A stretch of DNA of 64,000 nt from Armatimonadota bacterium. Its GTDB lineage: Bacteria; Armatimonadota; Fimbriimonadia; Fimbriimonadales; Fimbriimonadaceae. The notes below the pieces were generated by a model, which was not told the DNA's origin, searched no databases, and was given only the letters and a program-made list of their open reading frames with translations. A program made the translations under genes and the position numbers. Every line of letters begins with the position of its first letter. The first letter of the stretch is position 1. Shown here piece after piece: positions 33,982 to 43,599 of this stretch. The stretch covers positions 143,228-207,227 of the forward strand of contig JBAXHT010000004.1 in the NCBI GenBank assembly GCA_037138755.1. The letters run 5' to 3'.

Positions 33982-35199
33982 ATGACGTCGGGTCTCGCCG
34001 GCTGGAGAATTGCGCTGTGGGTGGTGATTGTATTCGCCACCTTGGCTTTTTTGTATGCGGTTCGCGGGATATTGTCTCCGTTCATTCTCGCCTTCCTGAT
34101 CTCGGCAATCTTGCAGCCGGGGGTAAACAAACTGGTTTCGAAAGGTTGGAAACGCGGCCGCGCTTCGCTGGCGTTGATGACTCTGTTTTTCGGATCAATC
34201 ATCGCCCTTCTGGTGTTGCTGACACCGGTGGTTACTCAGCAAGTCGGTGGTTTTAAAGATAAAGCTGAGCAACTAGCCCGGACGGTCGCCCAACCGAATC
34301 CAAACGATAACTTTTTCATGCGCGGTGTCCCTGAGGTTCGGATGGCGAACGCAGAGCGCAAGGATCCGATTGATAGCTATTTGGGGCGTTACTCCGAGCT
34401 TCTGACTCAGGCGAATCTGCCGACGAGCAAGCGTGCCTTGATCGCTCAGTACATAGAGCCGCAGCGCGGACAGATTCAAACTACGCTTCGAAGCGCGCTT
34501 AAAGCGAGCGTAGGAATTGCGAGCGGCCTCGTTTCCCAGGGGCTGATGCTGATCTTCGTGCCGCTATTGGTAGGTCTGATACTGCCCAACGCGGAGGACA
34601 TCAAGAGACGACTGTTCGGGGTCATTCCGCCTCAGTTGCGGACTTCCGCAGAGGGAATTTCGGAAGACATCGGGGATGTATTCAGCAACTACCTGAGGGG
34701 CGTCGCGATTGCAGTGTTTGGCTATATGGCGTTCATGTCCATCCTGCTCAGCATTCTGGGAGCTCCGTACGGCATTCTTCTCGGAGTGCTGTTTGGCGCA
34801 CTCTACTTGGTGCCGTATCTTAACGTCGCGATCGCCGCGACAACTCTGTTCGTGCTGACCGGACTGAGCGGAAAGGCCGACTGGATGATGATCCATTTCA
34901 GCTCAAGTTGGGTTTATGCCGGAATGTTGGTGGCGGTTTATGCGGTCTGCCACTTCGTGTTCGACAGCATTGTGTATCCAAGGTTTGTGGGTAACGCAGT
35001 CGGCCTGCACCCAATTCTTTCGATGTTTGTCATTTTCTCTGGTGGAGCCCTTTTCGGGCTACCCGGGATGATCCTGGCTTTCCCGGTAGCGGGTTCAATC
35101 AAGGTTCTGCTCGACCGCGTCATTCGGTTCACCAACAAGACGGATGGGGAACTGATCCTCCCCGAAGTACCGTTGAGGCATAGAGAAGTGATCACATGA
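33982..35199 (+). CDS. AI-2E/PerM-family membrane transporter
   Basis: 405 residues with seven to eight hydrophobic helices: two at the N-terminus (12-60), one after residue 66, a long soluble insert (90-165), then a cluster at 170-380 containing YLRGVAIAVFGYMAFMSILLSILGAPYGILLGVLFGALYLVPY and the PRFVGNAVGLHPILSMFVIFSGGALFGLPGMILAFPV signature, broken here only for reading. Family members export autoinducer-2 or act as sodium/proton antiporters; the role here is open. Overlaps the next gene by 4 bases. Confidence 0.85.
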   Translation: MTSGLAGWRIALWVVIVFATLAFLYAVRGILSPFILAFLISAILQPGVNKLVSKGWKRGRASLALMTLFFGSIIALLVLLTPVVTQQVGGFKDKAEQLARTVAQPNPNDNFFMRGVPEVRMANAERKDPIDSYLGRYSELLTQANLPTSKRALIAQYIEPQRGQIQTTLRSALKASVGIASGLVSQGLMLIFVPLLVGLILPNAEDIKRRLFGVIPPQLRTSAEGISEDIGDVFSNYLRGVAIAVFGYMAFMSILLSILGAPYGILLGVLFGALYLVPYLNVAIAATTLFVLTGLSGKADWMMIHFSSSWVYAGMLVAVYAVCHFVFDSIVYPRFVGNAVGLHPILSMFVIFSGGALFGLPGMILAFPVAGSIKVLLDRVIRFTNKTDGELILPEVPLRHREVIT

Positions 35200-35966
35200 T
35201 TCCTATTGCCTTAGCCTACGCCTTTGCTTCCGGTCAATCTGTTTCGTTTGACGTCAACGTCCAGTTCGAAGGTTGGATTCCGATTTTCGGTGGTCGCGAA
35301 GGGAAGGCAAACGTGTCACTGACCGTTGTCGCAAACCCGCTCTCACCTTCTCATGTGGGGCTACCAGTCTGCGAAATAGAATCAACGATTTCAAAAATCG
35401 ACGCCGAGGCGTTTGGCGTCCAGCTTCCGCTGAACAGCACCAACGTCGATCAGTTTTTCCCTAAGGCAATCGCGACATTTGATCTCCAGGGAGTTGTTGT
35501 TAAGAACACCGCCCCTGCGATCAAGATGCCCGCCAAGCTCCCCGGCCTGGATTCTCAGCGGCTACCTGAAATCAGCTTTTTGCCTCTGGTGTTGCCTAAA
35601 ACTGATATCAAGGAAGGCGAATCCTATTTGTTTAGCCGTACCTACAGCGGTCAAGAGTTTAAGTACACGGTAACTCTGGTTAAGCAAAACGAATCAGGCG
35701 CTGACCTGACCATCAAGCTCGTTTCGACCCGAGATGGCTTTGAAGACGCCTATGGCAACACTTTGGAAACCTCCAAGGGAGCCAAGAAGAAATCCCGATC
35801 AGATCTTGATGGAACCGGTTCAGCTCACTTTTCCAAGACCCTGGGTAGCTTCGACAAAGTCGAAGTCGAAACCACTGAGACCACCACCACAGAACCCCTC
35901 GCTGGCGGAAAACAAACGGTCAAAAAGCTTAAAACTACACTCAAAATCAAGCGACAAACTCCATGA
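35196..35966 (+). CDS. Secreted hypothetical protein
   Basis: 256 residues. The first 15 residues can serve as a short signal peptide (AYAFASG). The rest is beta-rich with Thr/Lys-rich strands near the end (TTETTTTEP, VKKLKTTLKIKR). No family recognised. The ATGA overlaps at both ends couple it to the AI-2E-family gene before and the M28 peptidase after, so it probably acts at the cell surface with them. Confidence 0.65.
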   Translation: MIPIALAYAFASGQSVSFDVNVQFEGWIPIFGGREGKANVSLTVVANPLSPSHVGLPVCEIESTISKIDAEAFGVQLPLNSTNVDQFFPKAIATFDLQGVVVKNTAPAIKMPAKLPGLDSQRLPEISFLPLVLPKTDIKEGESYLFSRTYSGQEFKYTVTLVKQNESGADLTIKLVSTRDGFEDAYGNTLETSKGAKKKSRSDLDGTGSAHFSKTLGSFDKVEVETTETTTTEPLAGGKQTVKKLKTTLKIKRQTP

Positions 35967-36979
35967 TCACAACTCTCCTCGCCACAGCGTTTTTGCAACC
36001 GATCCAGTTGCCCGTCGTGAATGCGGAGGAGTTGAAACGTCACGTTTCGTATTTGGCTTCGGACGAGCTCAAGGGGCGCGGAACTCCTTCGCCTGAGCTG
36101 ATCAAGGCCAGCGAGTACATTGCTGCCGAGTTCACCAAGATTGGAATTCAACCGGGAGTGGGAAAGTCGTTCTTCCAAGTAACCAAGTGGGAGCGGGGCA
36201 AGGGTGCTGGCGAGGAAGTTCGAAATGTCGTGGGATTGTTGCCTGGCTCAGACCCGGTTCTGAGCAGGGAGTATGTCGTCGTTTCGGCCCATTACGATCA
36301 CCTTGGTGAGGCTAAGGAAGGCGCAGACAAAATTTTCAACGGTGCGAATGACGACGCGAGCGGTGTCGCAGGTGTGATCGGAATTGCGTCAGCGATTGCT
36401 AAGTCTAAGCCCAAGCGGTCGGTGATTTTCCTCACGTTCTATGGGGAAGAGCGAGGTTTGGTGGGCTCGCAGTTCTACGCCAAGAATCCGATTTTTCCGT
36501 TGAAGAACACGGTTGCGATGCTCAACATCGAGCAGATTGGAAGGACTGACGACAGCGAGGGTCCTCGGGTAGGAGCTTGCAATTTGACAGGGTTCAACTT
36601 CAGCACGATTGGACCGGTGTGCGCAAAAGTTGGCAAAGAGGTTGGCGTTCCGGTGATTGAGCATCCTGAATATTCCGCTCCGTTTTTCATGGCAAGCGAC
36701 AACGCAGCCTTTGCGGCTGTCGGAGTTCCGGCTCACACGTTTAGCGTCGCCTACGAGTTTTCGGACTATCACAAAGTGGGTGATCACGCGGACAAGTTGG
36801 ACTACAACAACATGGCGAAGATCACGGGGATGATCGCTGCTTGCACGCTGCATATTGCTAATTCTAGCCAGGTTCCTTGCTGGAATAAGTATCAGAAGCG
36901 TACCGCGCGATACATCGAGGCTTATGAAAAGTTGCAGGGCCGAAAAGTGGCGGGAGACGGCTCCGGTAAGCCAAACTAA
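35963..36979 (+). CDS. M28-family metallopeptidase
   Basis: 338 residues with a signal-like N-terminus. Zinc ligands of the M28 family appear in order: SAHYDH, FNGANDDASG, the catalytic Glu pair in YGEERG, NIEQIGR and a late His (FSDYHKVGD). Such enzymes are exported aminopeptidases. It is coupled to the upstream unknown by a 4-base overlap and lies 9 bases before guaA. A second M28 protein occurs at 44836-45732. Confidence 0.88.
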   Translation: MITTLLATAFLQPIQLPVVNAEELKRHVSYLASDELKGRGTPSPELIKASEYIAAEFTKIGIQPGVGKSFFQVTKWERGKGAGEEVRNVVGLLPGSDPVLSREYVVVSAHYDHLGEAKEGADKIFNGANDDASGVAGVIGIASAIAKSKPKRSVIFLTFYGEERGLVGSQFYAKNPIFPLKNTVAMLNIEQIGRTDDSEGPRVGACNLTGFNFSTIGPVCAKVGKEVGVPVIEHPEYSAPFFMASDNAAFAAVGVPAHTFSVAYEFSDYHKVGDHADKLDYNNMAKITGMIAACTLHIANSSQVPCWNKYQKRTARYIEAYEKLQGRKVAGDGSGKPN

Positions 36980-36988
36980 TAAGGGTTC

Positions 36989-38515
36989 ATGACCGGAACC
37001 CATCAGAAAGTGCTTGTCGTTGATTTTGGCGGGCAGTACACCCAGCTCATCGTTCGCCGTGTGCGCGAGCAGGGTGTCTACAGTGAAATGGTTTCTTGGA
37101 CCACCGCTTATGCCCGCATATCAGCTGAAAAGCCCACAGCTGTGATTCTCTCCGGTGGGCCTCGCTCAACTCTGGAAGAAGGTGCGCCCGATCTGGATTT
37201 CTCTTGTTTGGACGGAATTCCGGTTTTAGGAATATGTTATGGCCAGCAGCTGATGGCGAAGAAGCTCGGCGGGGTGGTCGAGACTGCGTCGCACAAAGAG
37301 TACGGACTTCGTAATCTGAGCTCGAAATCGGGGTTGGTTGCCCTGATGGAAGATGACCAGGTTTGGATGTCGCACGGCGATCAGGTCGTCTCGATTCCTT
37401 CTGGTTTTACGGTGACATCGTCCACGGATTCATGCCCGGTGGCGGCGATGGAGAACGCCGGTTTGAAGAGATTTGGAGTTCAATTTCACCCAGAAGTGAC
37501 TCACACGACTTCTGGCAAAGCTTTGCTCAAGGGGTTCTTAGAAGAAGCCGGACTGGTGGGCGACTGGACGACAGAGAATTTTGTTGAGGAAGAGATTGCC
37601 AAGATTCGGGCGATGGTAGGTCCAGAAGAGAAGGTTCTTTGCGCGGTCTCCGGTGGCGTTGATTCTTCTGTGATGGCGGCTTTGTTGATTCGCGCAATTG
37701 GCGATCGAGCGGTTTGCGTCTTCGTCGATCATGGACTGCTCCGCTACCGCGAGGCGGATCAAGTGATCGAGACGTTTGGGGGGCACTTCCACGCAAACTT
37801 GAAGGCGTACTATGAGCACGACCGATTCTTCGGTGCTCTCGCGGGTAAGAAGGATCCGGAGGAGAAGCGAAAGACGATCGGTGAGCAGTTTGTGCGGGTC
37901 TTTGAAGATCATGCGAACGAGCTTCAGGGGTGCGACTGGCTGGCTCAGGGGACTTTGTATCCAGACGTGATCGAGAGCGGATCGCCGACCGCAGCTAAGA
38001 TCAAGACTCACCACAACGTCGGCGGCTTGCCGGATTGGATGCGAATGAAGCTAATCGAGCCTCTTCGCTGGCTGTTTAAGGACGAAGTTCGGTCGGTTGG
38101 ACGGTTGCTTGGATTGCCGGACGAAATGGTTGATCGCGAGCCGTTTCCTGGGCCAGGACTCGGGGTTCGGATTCTGGGCGAAGTCACTCCAGAGCGGGTT
38201 CGAATGGTTCAAGAAGCCGATTGGATTTTCCGTTCCGAGCTTCGGAAGCGGGATTTACACAAGGGGATTTGGCAATCTTATGCAGCACTCCTGGACGTCA
38301 AGAGCGTTGGAGTGATGGGCGATGAGCGGACTTATGAGCAGCCGATCGTGCTTCGAGCGGTCGAGAGCGAGGACGCCATGACGGCTCGGGCGGTGGACAT
38401 TCCGTTTGAGGTTTTGGAGTTAGTTGCCAGTCGGATTGTCAATGAGGTTGACGGAGTCAACCGAGTGTTCTACGACCTGACCAGCAAGCCTCCGGCTACG
38501 ATTGAGTTGGAGTAG
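36989..38515 (+). CDS. guaA: GMP synthase (glutamine-hydrolysing)
   Basis: 508 residues. Glutamine amidotransferase domain with GICYGQQL (catalytic Cys) and FHPEVTHT; ATP-pyrophosphatase domain with SGGVDSS; dimerisation domain ending PPATIELE. It converts XMP to GMP. Last gene of the run starting at ytxH; the 3' end overlaps the opposite glycosyltransferase gene by 20 bases. An AAGGG precedes the ATG. Confidence 0.97.
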   Translation: MTGTHQKVLVVDFGGQYTQLIVRRVREQGVYSEMVSWTTAYARISAEKPTAVILSGGPRSTLEEGAPDLDFSCLDGIPVLGICYGQQLMAKKLGGVVETASHKEYGLRNLSSKSGLVALMEDDQVWMSHGDQVVSIPSGFTVTSSTDSCPVAAMENAGLKRFGVQFHPEVTHTTSGKALLKGFLEEAGLVGDWTTENFVEEEIAKIRAMVGPEEKVLCAVSGGVDSSVMAALLIRAIGDRAVCVFVDHGLLRYREADQVIETFGGHFHANLKAYYEHDRFFGALAGKKDPEEKRKTIGEQFVRVFEDHANELQGCDWLAQGTLYPDVIESGSPTAAKIKTHHNVGGLPDWMRMKLIEPLRWLFKDEVRSVGRLLGLPDEMVDREPFPGPGLGVRILGEVTPERVRMVQEADWIFRSELRKRDLHKGIWQSYAALLDVKSVGVMGDERTYEQPIVLRAVESEDAMTARAVDIPFEVLELVASRIVNEVDGVNRVFYDLTSKPPATIELE

Positions 38516-39467
38516 TTGGTTCCTGGAAGTCTCTGGGAAGCACGTCGCCCCGAGAAGCAAATAGAACCGGAAGAAACGTGACGAGTTTTTCGTGAGTTCT
38601 GCCGCCAATCACCAGCAATGGCAATGAAGCAACCAGCCCAAAGAACACACGTAAGAAAGCTCCCATCCGGTTGAGTATCCAGCAGAGGATTGCTGGGAAA
38701 TCACCTTGAGTGATTCTGAAGTAGAGGCATTTGCCGTAGTTGTAGCGTGCTACCGACCGCCAGCGGTTCGTCATCGAGCTCGAACCCAGCTCGTGAGTGA
38801 ACTCGGCTTTTGGATCGTAAACTATTCTGCCCTGCTTCTGGAGCCGATGACACAGCTCTGTGTCCTCGCAATAGAGGAAAAAGCGTTCGTCAAATCTAGG
38901 ATCAACCTCTCTGCGGACCATAAGGCAGGCCCCCATGACTTGCTCAACATCGCTCGGGCGGTCAGATGGGAGCAGCCGTGTGCGCCAATACGAGCGTCCA
39001 AATCGCCGCGCGACACCGTCGAGAAAGAACTGTTCAAGAAACACAGCGCCGAGCGTAAGTCGTCCGGCGACGGACTCTTGCAAGGAACCATCCGGATTCA
39101 ATAGCCGTCCTCCGGCGGCGACGACAGAGGCGTCGGAGAAAGTGGAAGCAAGTCTAGCGATTGCCCCCTGGTGGGCATAGGCGTCCGAGTTCAGGTAGAG
39201 CACCAAATCGGTTTCGGCTCGCATCAAACCCATATTGTTCGCCCGGCCAAACCCGAGGTTGCGCGAGGATGCCAACGTAATGGAACCCGGGAATAGCCGT
39301 TGCATAACTTCTCGGAGCATCTCGATCGAGCCGTCCGTCGAGGCGTTGTCCACGACAATCACCTGACTAACACCCTGGTCGACCAGAGCCGTCAAGCAAC
39401 GCCCAAGTTGCTCGCAAGTGTTGTAGCTGACAATGATGACGGTAACGGTCGGCGATACGGATTCCAA
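38496..39467 (-). CDS. Family 2 glycosyltransferase
   Basis: 323 residues. GT-A fold: TVIIVSYNTCEQLGRCLTAL, VVDNASTDGS, NLGFGRANNMG, LYLNSDAY (DxD-like NSD) and MVRREV-x-DERFFLYCEDTELCHRL, the rhamnosyltransferase-like subfamily. A hydrophobic C-terminal segment (260-290) may anchor it. Likely builds surface polysaccharide. The start is TTG with TACGCT exactly seven bases upstream. Confidence 0.9.
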   Translation of the reverse strand: MESVSPTVTVIIVSYNTCEQLGRCLTALVDQGVSQVIVVDNASTDGSIEMLREVMQRLFPGSITLASSRNLGFGRANNMGLMRAETDLVLYLNSDAYAHQGAIARLASTFSDASVVAAGGRLLNPDGSLQESVAGRLTLGAVFLEQFFLDGVARRFGRSYWRTRLLPSDRPSDVEQVMGACLMVRREVDPRFDERFFLYCEDTELCHRLQKQGRIVYDPKAEFTHELGSSSMTNRWRSVARYNYGKCLYFRITQGDFPAILCWILNRMGAFLRVFFGLVASLPLLVIGGRTHEKLVTFLPVLFASRGDVLPRDFQEPTTPTQS

Positions 39468-39474
39468 CTGAACA

Positions 39475-39480
39475 AGCGTA
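39475..39480 (-). promoter_or_regulatory. -10 box TACGCT, seven bases before TTG
   Basis: Minus-strand box for the glycosyltransferase; a weak start codon paired with a well placed box. Confidence 0.4.
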
Positions 39481-39515
39481 CATTAAAAGTGTTAACCAGC
39501 TACAATAGAGGGTTG

Positions 39516-39989
39516 ATGGGAAATGCAATTCAAGTGACCCAAGAGGGTTTCGACAAGCTGAAAAAAGAGCTTGAGGAGCTTCAGGGACCGGTGCGGATGA
39601 GGATCGCTGAGGCGATTCGTGAGGCGAAGTCGCACGGAGACCTTCGAGAAAATGCAGCCTACCACGAGGCAAAGCTGAACCAGACGAGGCTTGAAGGGCG
39701 CATCAACGATCTTGAAAAGGCTTTGATGTATGCCAAAATCGTCGAGCGAAAAGATGACGGCGGTGTGATCGCTCAATTGGGCTCAATTGTTAAAGTCTTG
39801 GACGAAGAGTTTGGAGACGAGATTGACATCACGCTGGTCGGTTCATTCGAAGCCGATCCGGCCCAAGACATGGTTTCGATAGGCTCGCCACTTGGCGAGG
39901 CTCTCCTCGGCAAGATTGTCGGTGAGATCGTAGAAGTCGTTGCGCCGGCTGGTACGACGCGCTACAAAATCTTGCAGATCCAAAGTTGA
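39516..39989 (+). CDS. greA: Transcript cleavage factor GreA
   Basis: 157 residues. N-terminal coiled coil with EELEELQGPVRMRIAEAIREAKSHGDLRENAAYHEAK, broken between its two halves only by the tip, containing the acidic DLRENA tip that enters the polymerase channel; C-terminal FKBP-like domain with SPLGEALLGK. It rescues backtracked RNA polymerase. TACAAT lies nine bases before this ATG but six before an in-frame TTG at 39513, so the transcript may be leaderless from TTG. The frame is open upstream to 39300 without homology. Confidence 0.95.
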   Translation: MGNAIQVTQEGFDKLKKELEELQGPVRMRIAEAIREAKSHGDLRENAAYHEAKLNQTRLEGRINDLEKALMYAKIVERKDDGGVIAQLGSIVKVLDEEFGDEIDITLVGSFEADPAQDMVSIGSPLGEALLGKIVGEIVEVVAPAGTTRYKILQIQS

Positions 39990-39990
39990 T

Positions 39991-40599
39991 ATGAGACGGT
40001 GGCTGTTGGGTGGTTTGGTCGCACTTTCGATCGCTGGATGCAGCGGAGTAGATGGTCCTGTGGCAACCGAGAAGCCCGTAAATCGCCAAGTCGCCAGTCA
40101 GATGGTGGAGTTCTTGTCGCCTTCCATCACTTGCGTGCTTAACGGTCGACGAAGGCTCTCGCTCGGCGAGCCAGCAGATCGAGCGCTGACGGTGTTTCCT
40201 CGGCCTTCCCGCGGATTTCCAATTGAAGAGGTCATCCCGGGCTTGCCTGAGGGGTTCAAGTCGGTTGGGTGGGAGTCGAATACCGACGGCTTCGGCGCGG
40301 TCATTTATGAGAACCAGATTGTTTTGCTAATGCGCCAGTTTGAGGCTCTTGACACCGAGCAGTTTGCCCAGCTTTTGGAGTCAATTCAATCTGCAAATCC
40401 TTCTTTGAAATACGAAATGCGAGTTGATAAGGGTGTCGACTATTGGTTCGCCACCGACTCGAATTCAACGCAGGTTATCTCTCGAATTGCGACGAAGTCA
40501 AAGGCCTACCAAGTGACAGTTTCATTAGGTGAAAGCCATTTGATGACGGCAATGAACTTGATTCCACCAGCGGGAGAGGTCTCGACCATTGCCAAGTAG
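39991..40599 (+). CDS. Putative lipoprotein
   Basis: 202 residues starting one base after greA. Signal peptide with lipobox LSIAGC (Cys at about 17), so it is lipidated and membrane-attached. The mature protein is soluble and mixed; GFPIEEVIPGLPEGFKSVGW and QVTVSLGE hint at a two-domain alpha/beta structure, but no family is recognised. Its last 11 bases overlap the kdsB start. Confidence 0.72.
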   Translation: MRRWLLGGLVALSIAGCSGVDGPVATEKPVNRQVASQMVEFLSPSITCVLNGRRRLSLGEPADRALTVFPRPSRGFPIEEVIPGLPEGFKSVGWESNTDGFGAVIYENQIVLLMRQFEALDTEQFAQLLESIQSANPSLKYEMRVDKGVDYWFATDSNSTQVISRIATKSKAYQVTVSLGESHLMTAMNLIPPAGEVSTIAK

Positions 40600-41308
40600 A
40601 GTCATCGTCATCCCGGCGAGGATGGCATCCACCAGGTTTCCCGGAAAGCCGCTGATCGACCTCTGCGGAAAGCCGATGGTTCAGTGGGTTTACGAAAAAG
40701 CTATGCTCTCTGGAGCGGCTGAGAGGGTTCTGATTGCTACCCCTGACCAAGAGATCTTCGAAGCGGCAGAGGGTTTTGGCGCGGAAGCCGTGTTTACCAA
40801 GAATGACCATCCGACGGGGACTGACCGGATCGCCGAAGTTGCGCTTAAGGTTGAGGCTGATGTTTACATTAACGTGCAAGGTGACGAGCCTCTGATTGAT
40901 CCGAATACGATTCGGACCGTTTCGAGTCCGTTTCAGGACCATTCTGTGCAGATGGTCTCTGCGTGGGCATCGCTTCCAGGTGAAGCGGAGTCGAATCCAG
41001 CCATCGTCAAAGTAGTTACTGATCTGAGTGGAAATGCTCTCTACTTCAGTCGCCACGGAATTCCTTTTCCTCGAACGGATAGAGCTCAGCCTCTCAAGGG
41101 CCACATCGGAATATACGGGTACCGGCGAGAAGTCCTTCTGACCTATCCAAGCTGGTCTCAAACTCCGCTTGAGCTCGCGGAAAGTCTGGAGCAGCTTCGG
41201 TTCATGGAGAACGGGGTGCGGATCAGAATGGTTGAAGTAGCCCCAAGTGGTCCCGGAATTGACACTCCGGAACAAGCAGCCGAAGTTCGCGAAATGCTCC
41301 TCAAATAA
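40589..41308 (+). CDS. kdsB: 3-deoxy-manno-octulosonate cytidylyltransferase
   Basis: 239 residues. VIPARMASTRFPGKPLIDLCGKPM, RVLIATPD, NDHPTGTDRIAE, NVQGDEPLI and HIGIYGYRR are all in place. It forms CMP-Kdo for LPS core synthesis, evidence that this is an LPS-bearing diderm. The TTG start overlaps the lipoprotein gene by 11 bases, so translation is coupled. Other Kdo genes are not present nearby. Confidence 0.95.
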   Translation: MPSRVIVIPARMASTRFPGKPLIDLCGKPMVQWVYEKAMLSGAAERVLIATPDQEIFEAAEGFGAEAVFTKNDHPTGTDRIAEVALKVEADVYINVQGDEPLIDPNTIRTVSSPFQDHSVQMVSAWASLPGEAESNPAIVKVVTDLSGNALYFSRHGIPFPRTDRAQPLKGHIGIYGYRREVLLTYPSWSQTPLELAESLEQLRFMENGVRIRMVEVAPSGPGIDTPEQAAEVREMLLK

Positions 41309-41367
41309 CCTATACTTACCTATTCCGAAGCGACGCAACGGCGCGCTCGCTCAGGCAATAAGCCAAG

Positions 41368-43584
41368 ATGCGCCCGCCCCTCGAGATTCCGCACGACTGG
41401 GAAGATACCGACGATCTGCATCGTCTGTTCATGAAGTTGCGCGAGACCCGCTCGGATGCGGATATCAAGAAAATCCGCTACGCTTATTTCGTCGCCGAGA
41501 CGGCTCATGCCGGGCAGACCCGGAAGTCGGGTTTGCCCTACATTTTGCACCCTGTCGCAGTCGCCAAGATCCTTGTTGAACTCGGCATGGATGACAACAC
41601 GATCTGTGCAGCGTTGCTTCACGACGTCGTCGAAGACTCCGAGATGTCGTTGGATCAGATGCGCGATCTATTTGGCGAAGAAGTCGCGCATCTGATCGAC
41701 GGAGTCACTAAACTTGCTCTTAAACCGCTGGAGAACGCAACGATCCGCCAGCGAAAGGCGGCTGAAACGACGCGTACTGCCGAGACACTTCGGAAAATGC
41801 TCCTTGCGATGGCAAAGGACTTCCGAGTCATGGTCATCAAGCTCGCTGACCGCCTTCACAACATGCAGACTCTCGACGCAATGGAACCGGCAAAGCAGGT
41901 TCGCATCGCAGCCGAAACTCTAGACATTTATGCACCTCTAGCGGCAAGGCTCGGAATTTGGCAGATGAAGTGGCAGCTCGAAGACCTGAGCTTCAAGTAC
42001 CTCCACCCAGCTGAGTATGAGGACATCACGGCAAAGGTCAACCGCAGCCGAAACGAACGGCTTGGAGACATCGAACAGGCCATCGTCCTGATCAAGGAGC
42101 GAATGCAAGAGCGCGGGATCAAGGTCGCTGAGATTCGAGGGCGACCGAAGCACCTCTATTCGATCTACAACAAGATCATCAAACAGGGAGTGGATTTCGA
42201 GGAAATCTATGACCTGCTCGCAATCCGGATCATTCTGGAAGAAGTTTCGGACTGCTACATCGTTCTTGGAATCGTCCACGAGATGTTCATCCCGATGATG
42301 TCGTTGTTTTACGACTACATCGGAAACCCGAAGCCAAACGGCTATCAAAGCCTTCACACCAAGGTGCTCGGACCCAGCGGGACGCCGCTAGAAATCCAAA
42401 TTCGAACGACCCGCATGCACGAAATCGCCGAGTTCGGCGTTGCTGCTCACTGGACGTACAAAGAGGGCGAGCAAGCTGAGAAGGAAGTTGCCACCTTTTC
42501 GAACCTCCGACAACAACTCTTCGACTGGTCGAGTGATGCTCGGCTATCCTCTGACTTCCTTCGATCACTTTCAACTGATCTCTTTGCAGAGCAGGTATTT
42601 GTATTCACACCAGGCGGAGATGTTATCGACATGCCAGTCGGATCAACGCCGGTTGACTTCGCATTCCGCGTTCACACCCAGATCGGAATGACGCTGGTCG
42701 GGGCAAAGATCAACGGCGCCATCGCTCCGCTTTCAACCAAGCTTCAAAACGGCGACGTGGTAGAGATCGTCAACCGCTCCAACGCAACACCGTCGCTCGA
42801 CTGGCTAGAGTTCGTTCGCTCCGCGCACGCTCGCAGCAAGCTGAAAGCCTACTTCCGCAAGCAGAGCCGCGAGCAGGATGCAGCCAGGGGAAGGGAGGCT
42901 TTGGTCTCCGAACTCAAGGCCCTCGGTCTTGAACCAAAGAAGTACGTGGGAGACGACAAGCTCGAAAAGCTCGCTAGAGAGTTTGACTCAACCGAAAACG
43001 GGCAAGACCTTCTCGCCAAAATCGGGAGCGGACTGCTTACCGTCCAAAAGGTCGTCAGCAAGATCCGTGGAGAAGTCGCCGCCGCACCAACCGGTGACCG
43101 AATCGAGGTTTCCAAGACTCGCGAAGGCCGGCTCCAGCTTCATGCGGCAGGCATGAAGGATGTTCTTCTCGCGAGAGCAAAGTGCTGCGCGCCTATTCCG
43201 GGAGACGAGATCGTCGGATACGTCTCGCGTGGGCGCGGAATCATGATCCATCGCCGCTACTGCCCGCACGCGATGAAGATGGAGGAGACAGAACCAGAGC
43301 GCCTGCTACGTTTTCACTGGCCAGCGGACGGCGCGGTGTACAGCGTCTCGATTAAGGTCGTCGCGATCAACCGACAGGGACTCTTGATGGAGGTCTCGAC
43401 GATCTTTGGCGAGTCCAAAACCAACGTCTCGGCAGCAAACATCCGAACCTCGTCGAACAATACCGCCGAGATTGAGGCGACAATTGAGGTGACCGACACG
43501 AGTCAGCTTGCGACCGTCATGGCGAAAATCGCCAACTTTAGCGATGTGATATCGGTGCTTCGCATCAATACCCGGCTTCGCTGA
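41368..43584 (+). CDS. Bifunctional (p)ppGpp synthetase/hydrolase (Rel/Spo)
   Basis: 738 residues. HD hydrolase domain with CAALLHDVVEDSEM, synthetase domain with RGRPKHLYSIYNKI and NGYQSLHTKV, TGS domain (VFVFTPGGDVIDMPVGSTPVDFAF, split across strands), a zinc-finger-like CC at AKCCAPIPGDEIVGYVSRGRGIMIHR, and a C-terminal ACT domain. It makes and degrades the stringent alarmone at the ribosome. TATACT at 41313-41318 may start a leader of about 45 bases. Catalytic HD and ED motifs suggest both activities. Confidence 0.95.
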   Translation: MRPPLEIPHDWEDTDDLHRLFMKLRETRSDADIKKIRYAYFVAETAHAGQTRKSGLPYILHPVAVAKILVELGMDDNTICAALLHDVVEDSEMSLDQMRDLFGEEVAHLIDGVTKLALKPLENATIRQRKAAETTRTAETLRKMLLAMAKDFRVMVIKLADRLHNMQTLDAMEPAKQVRIAAETLDIYAPLAARLGIWQMKWQLEDLSFKYLHPAEYEDITAKVNRSRNERLGDIEQAIVLIKERMQERGIKVAEIRGRPKHLYSIYNKIIKQGVDFEEIYDLLAIRIILEEVSDCYIVLGIVHEMFIPMMSLFYDYIGNPKPNGYQSLHTKVLGPSGTPLEIQIRTTRMHEIAEFGVAAHWTYKEGEQAEKEVATFSNLRQQLFDWSSDARLSSDFLRSLSTDLFAEQVFVFTPGGDVIDMPVGSTPVDFAFRVHTQIGMTLVGAKINGAIAPLSTKLQNGDVVEIVNRSNATPSLDWLEFVRSAHARSKLKAYFRKQSREQDAARGREALVSELKALGLEPKKYVGDDKLEKLAREFDSTENGQDLLAKIGSGLLTVQKVVSKIRGEVAAAPTGDRIEVSKTREGRLQLHAAGMKDVLLARAKCCAPIPGDEIVGYVSRGRGIMIHRRYCPHAMKMEETEPERLLRFHWPADGAVYSVSIKVVAINRQGLLMEVSTIFGESKTNVSAANIRTSSNNTAEIEATIEVTDTSQLATVMAKIANFSDVISVLRINTRLR

Positions 43585-43599
43585 TGCGTAGGATAACCG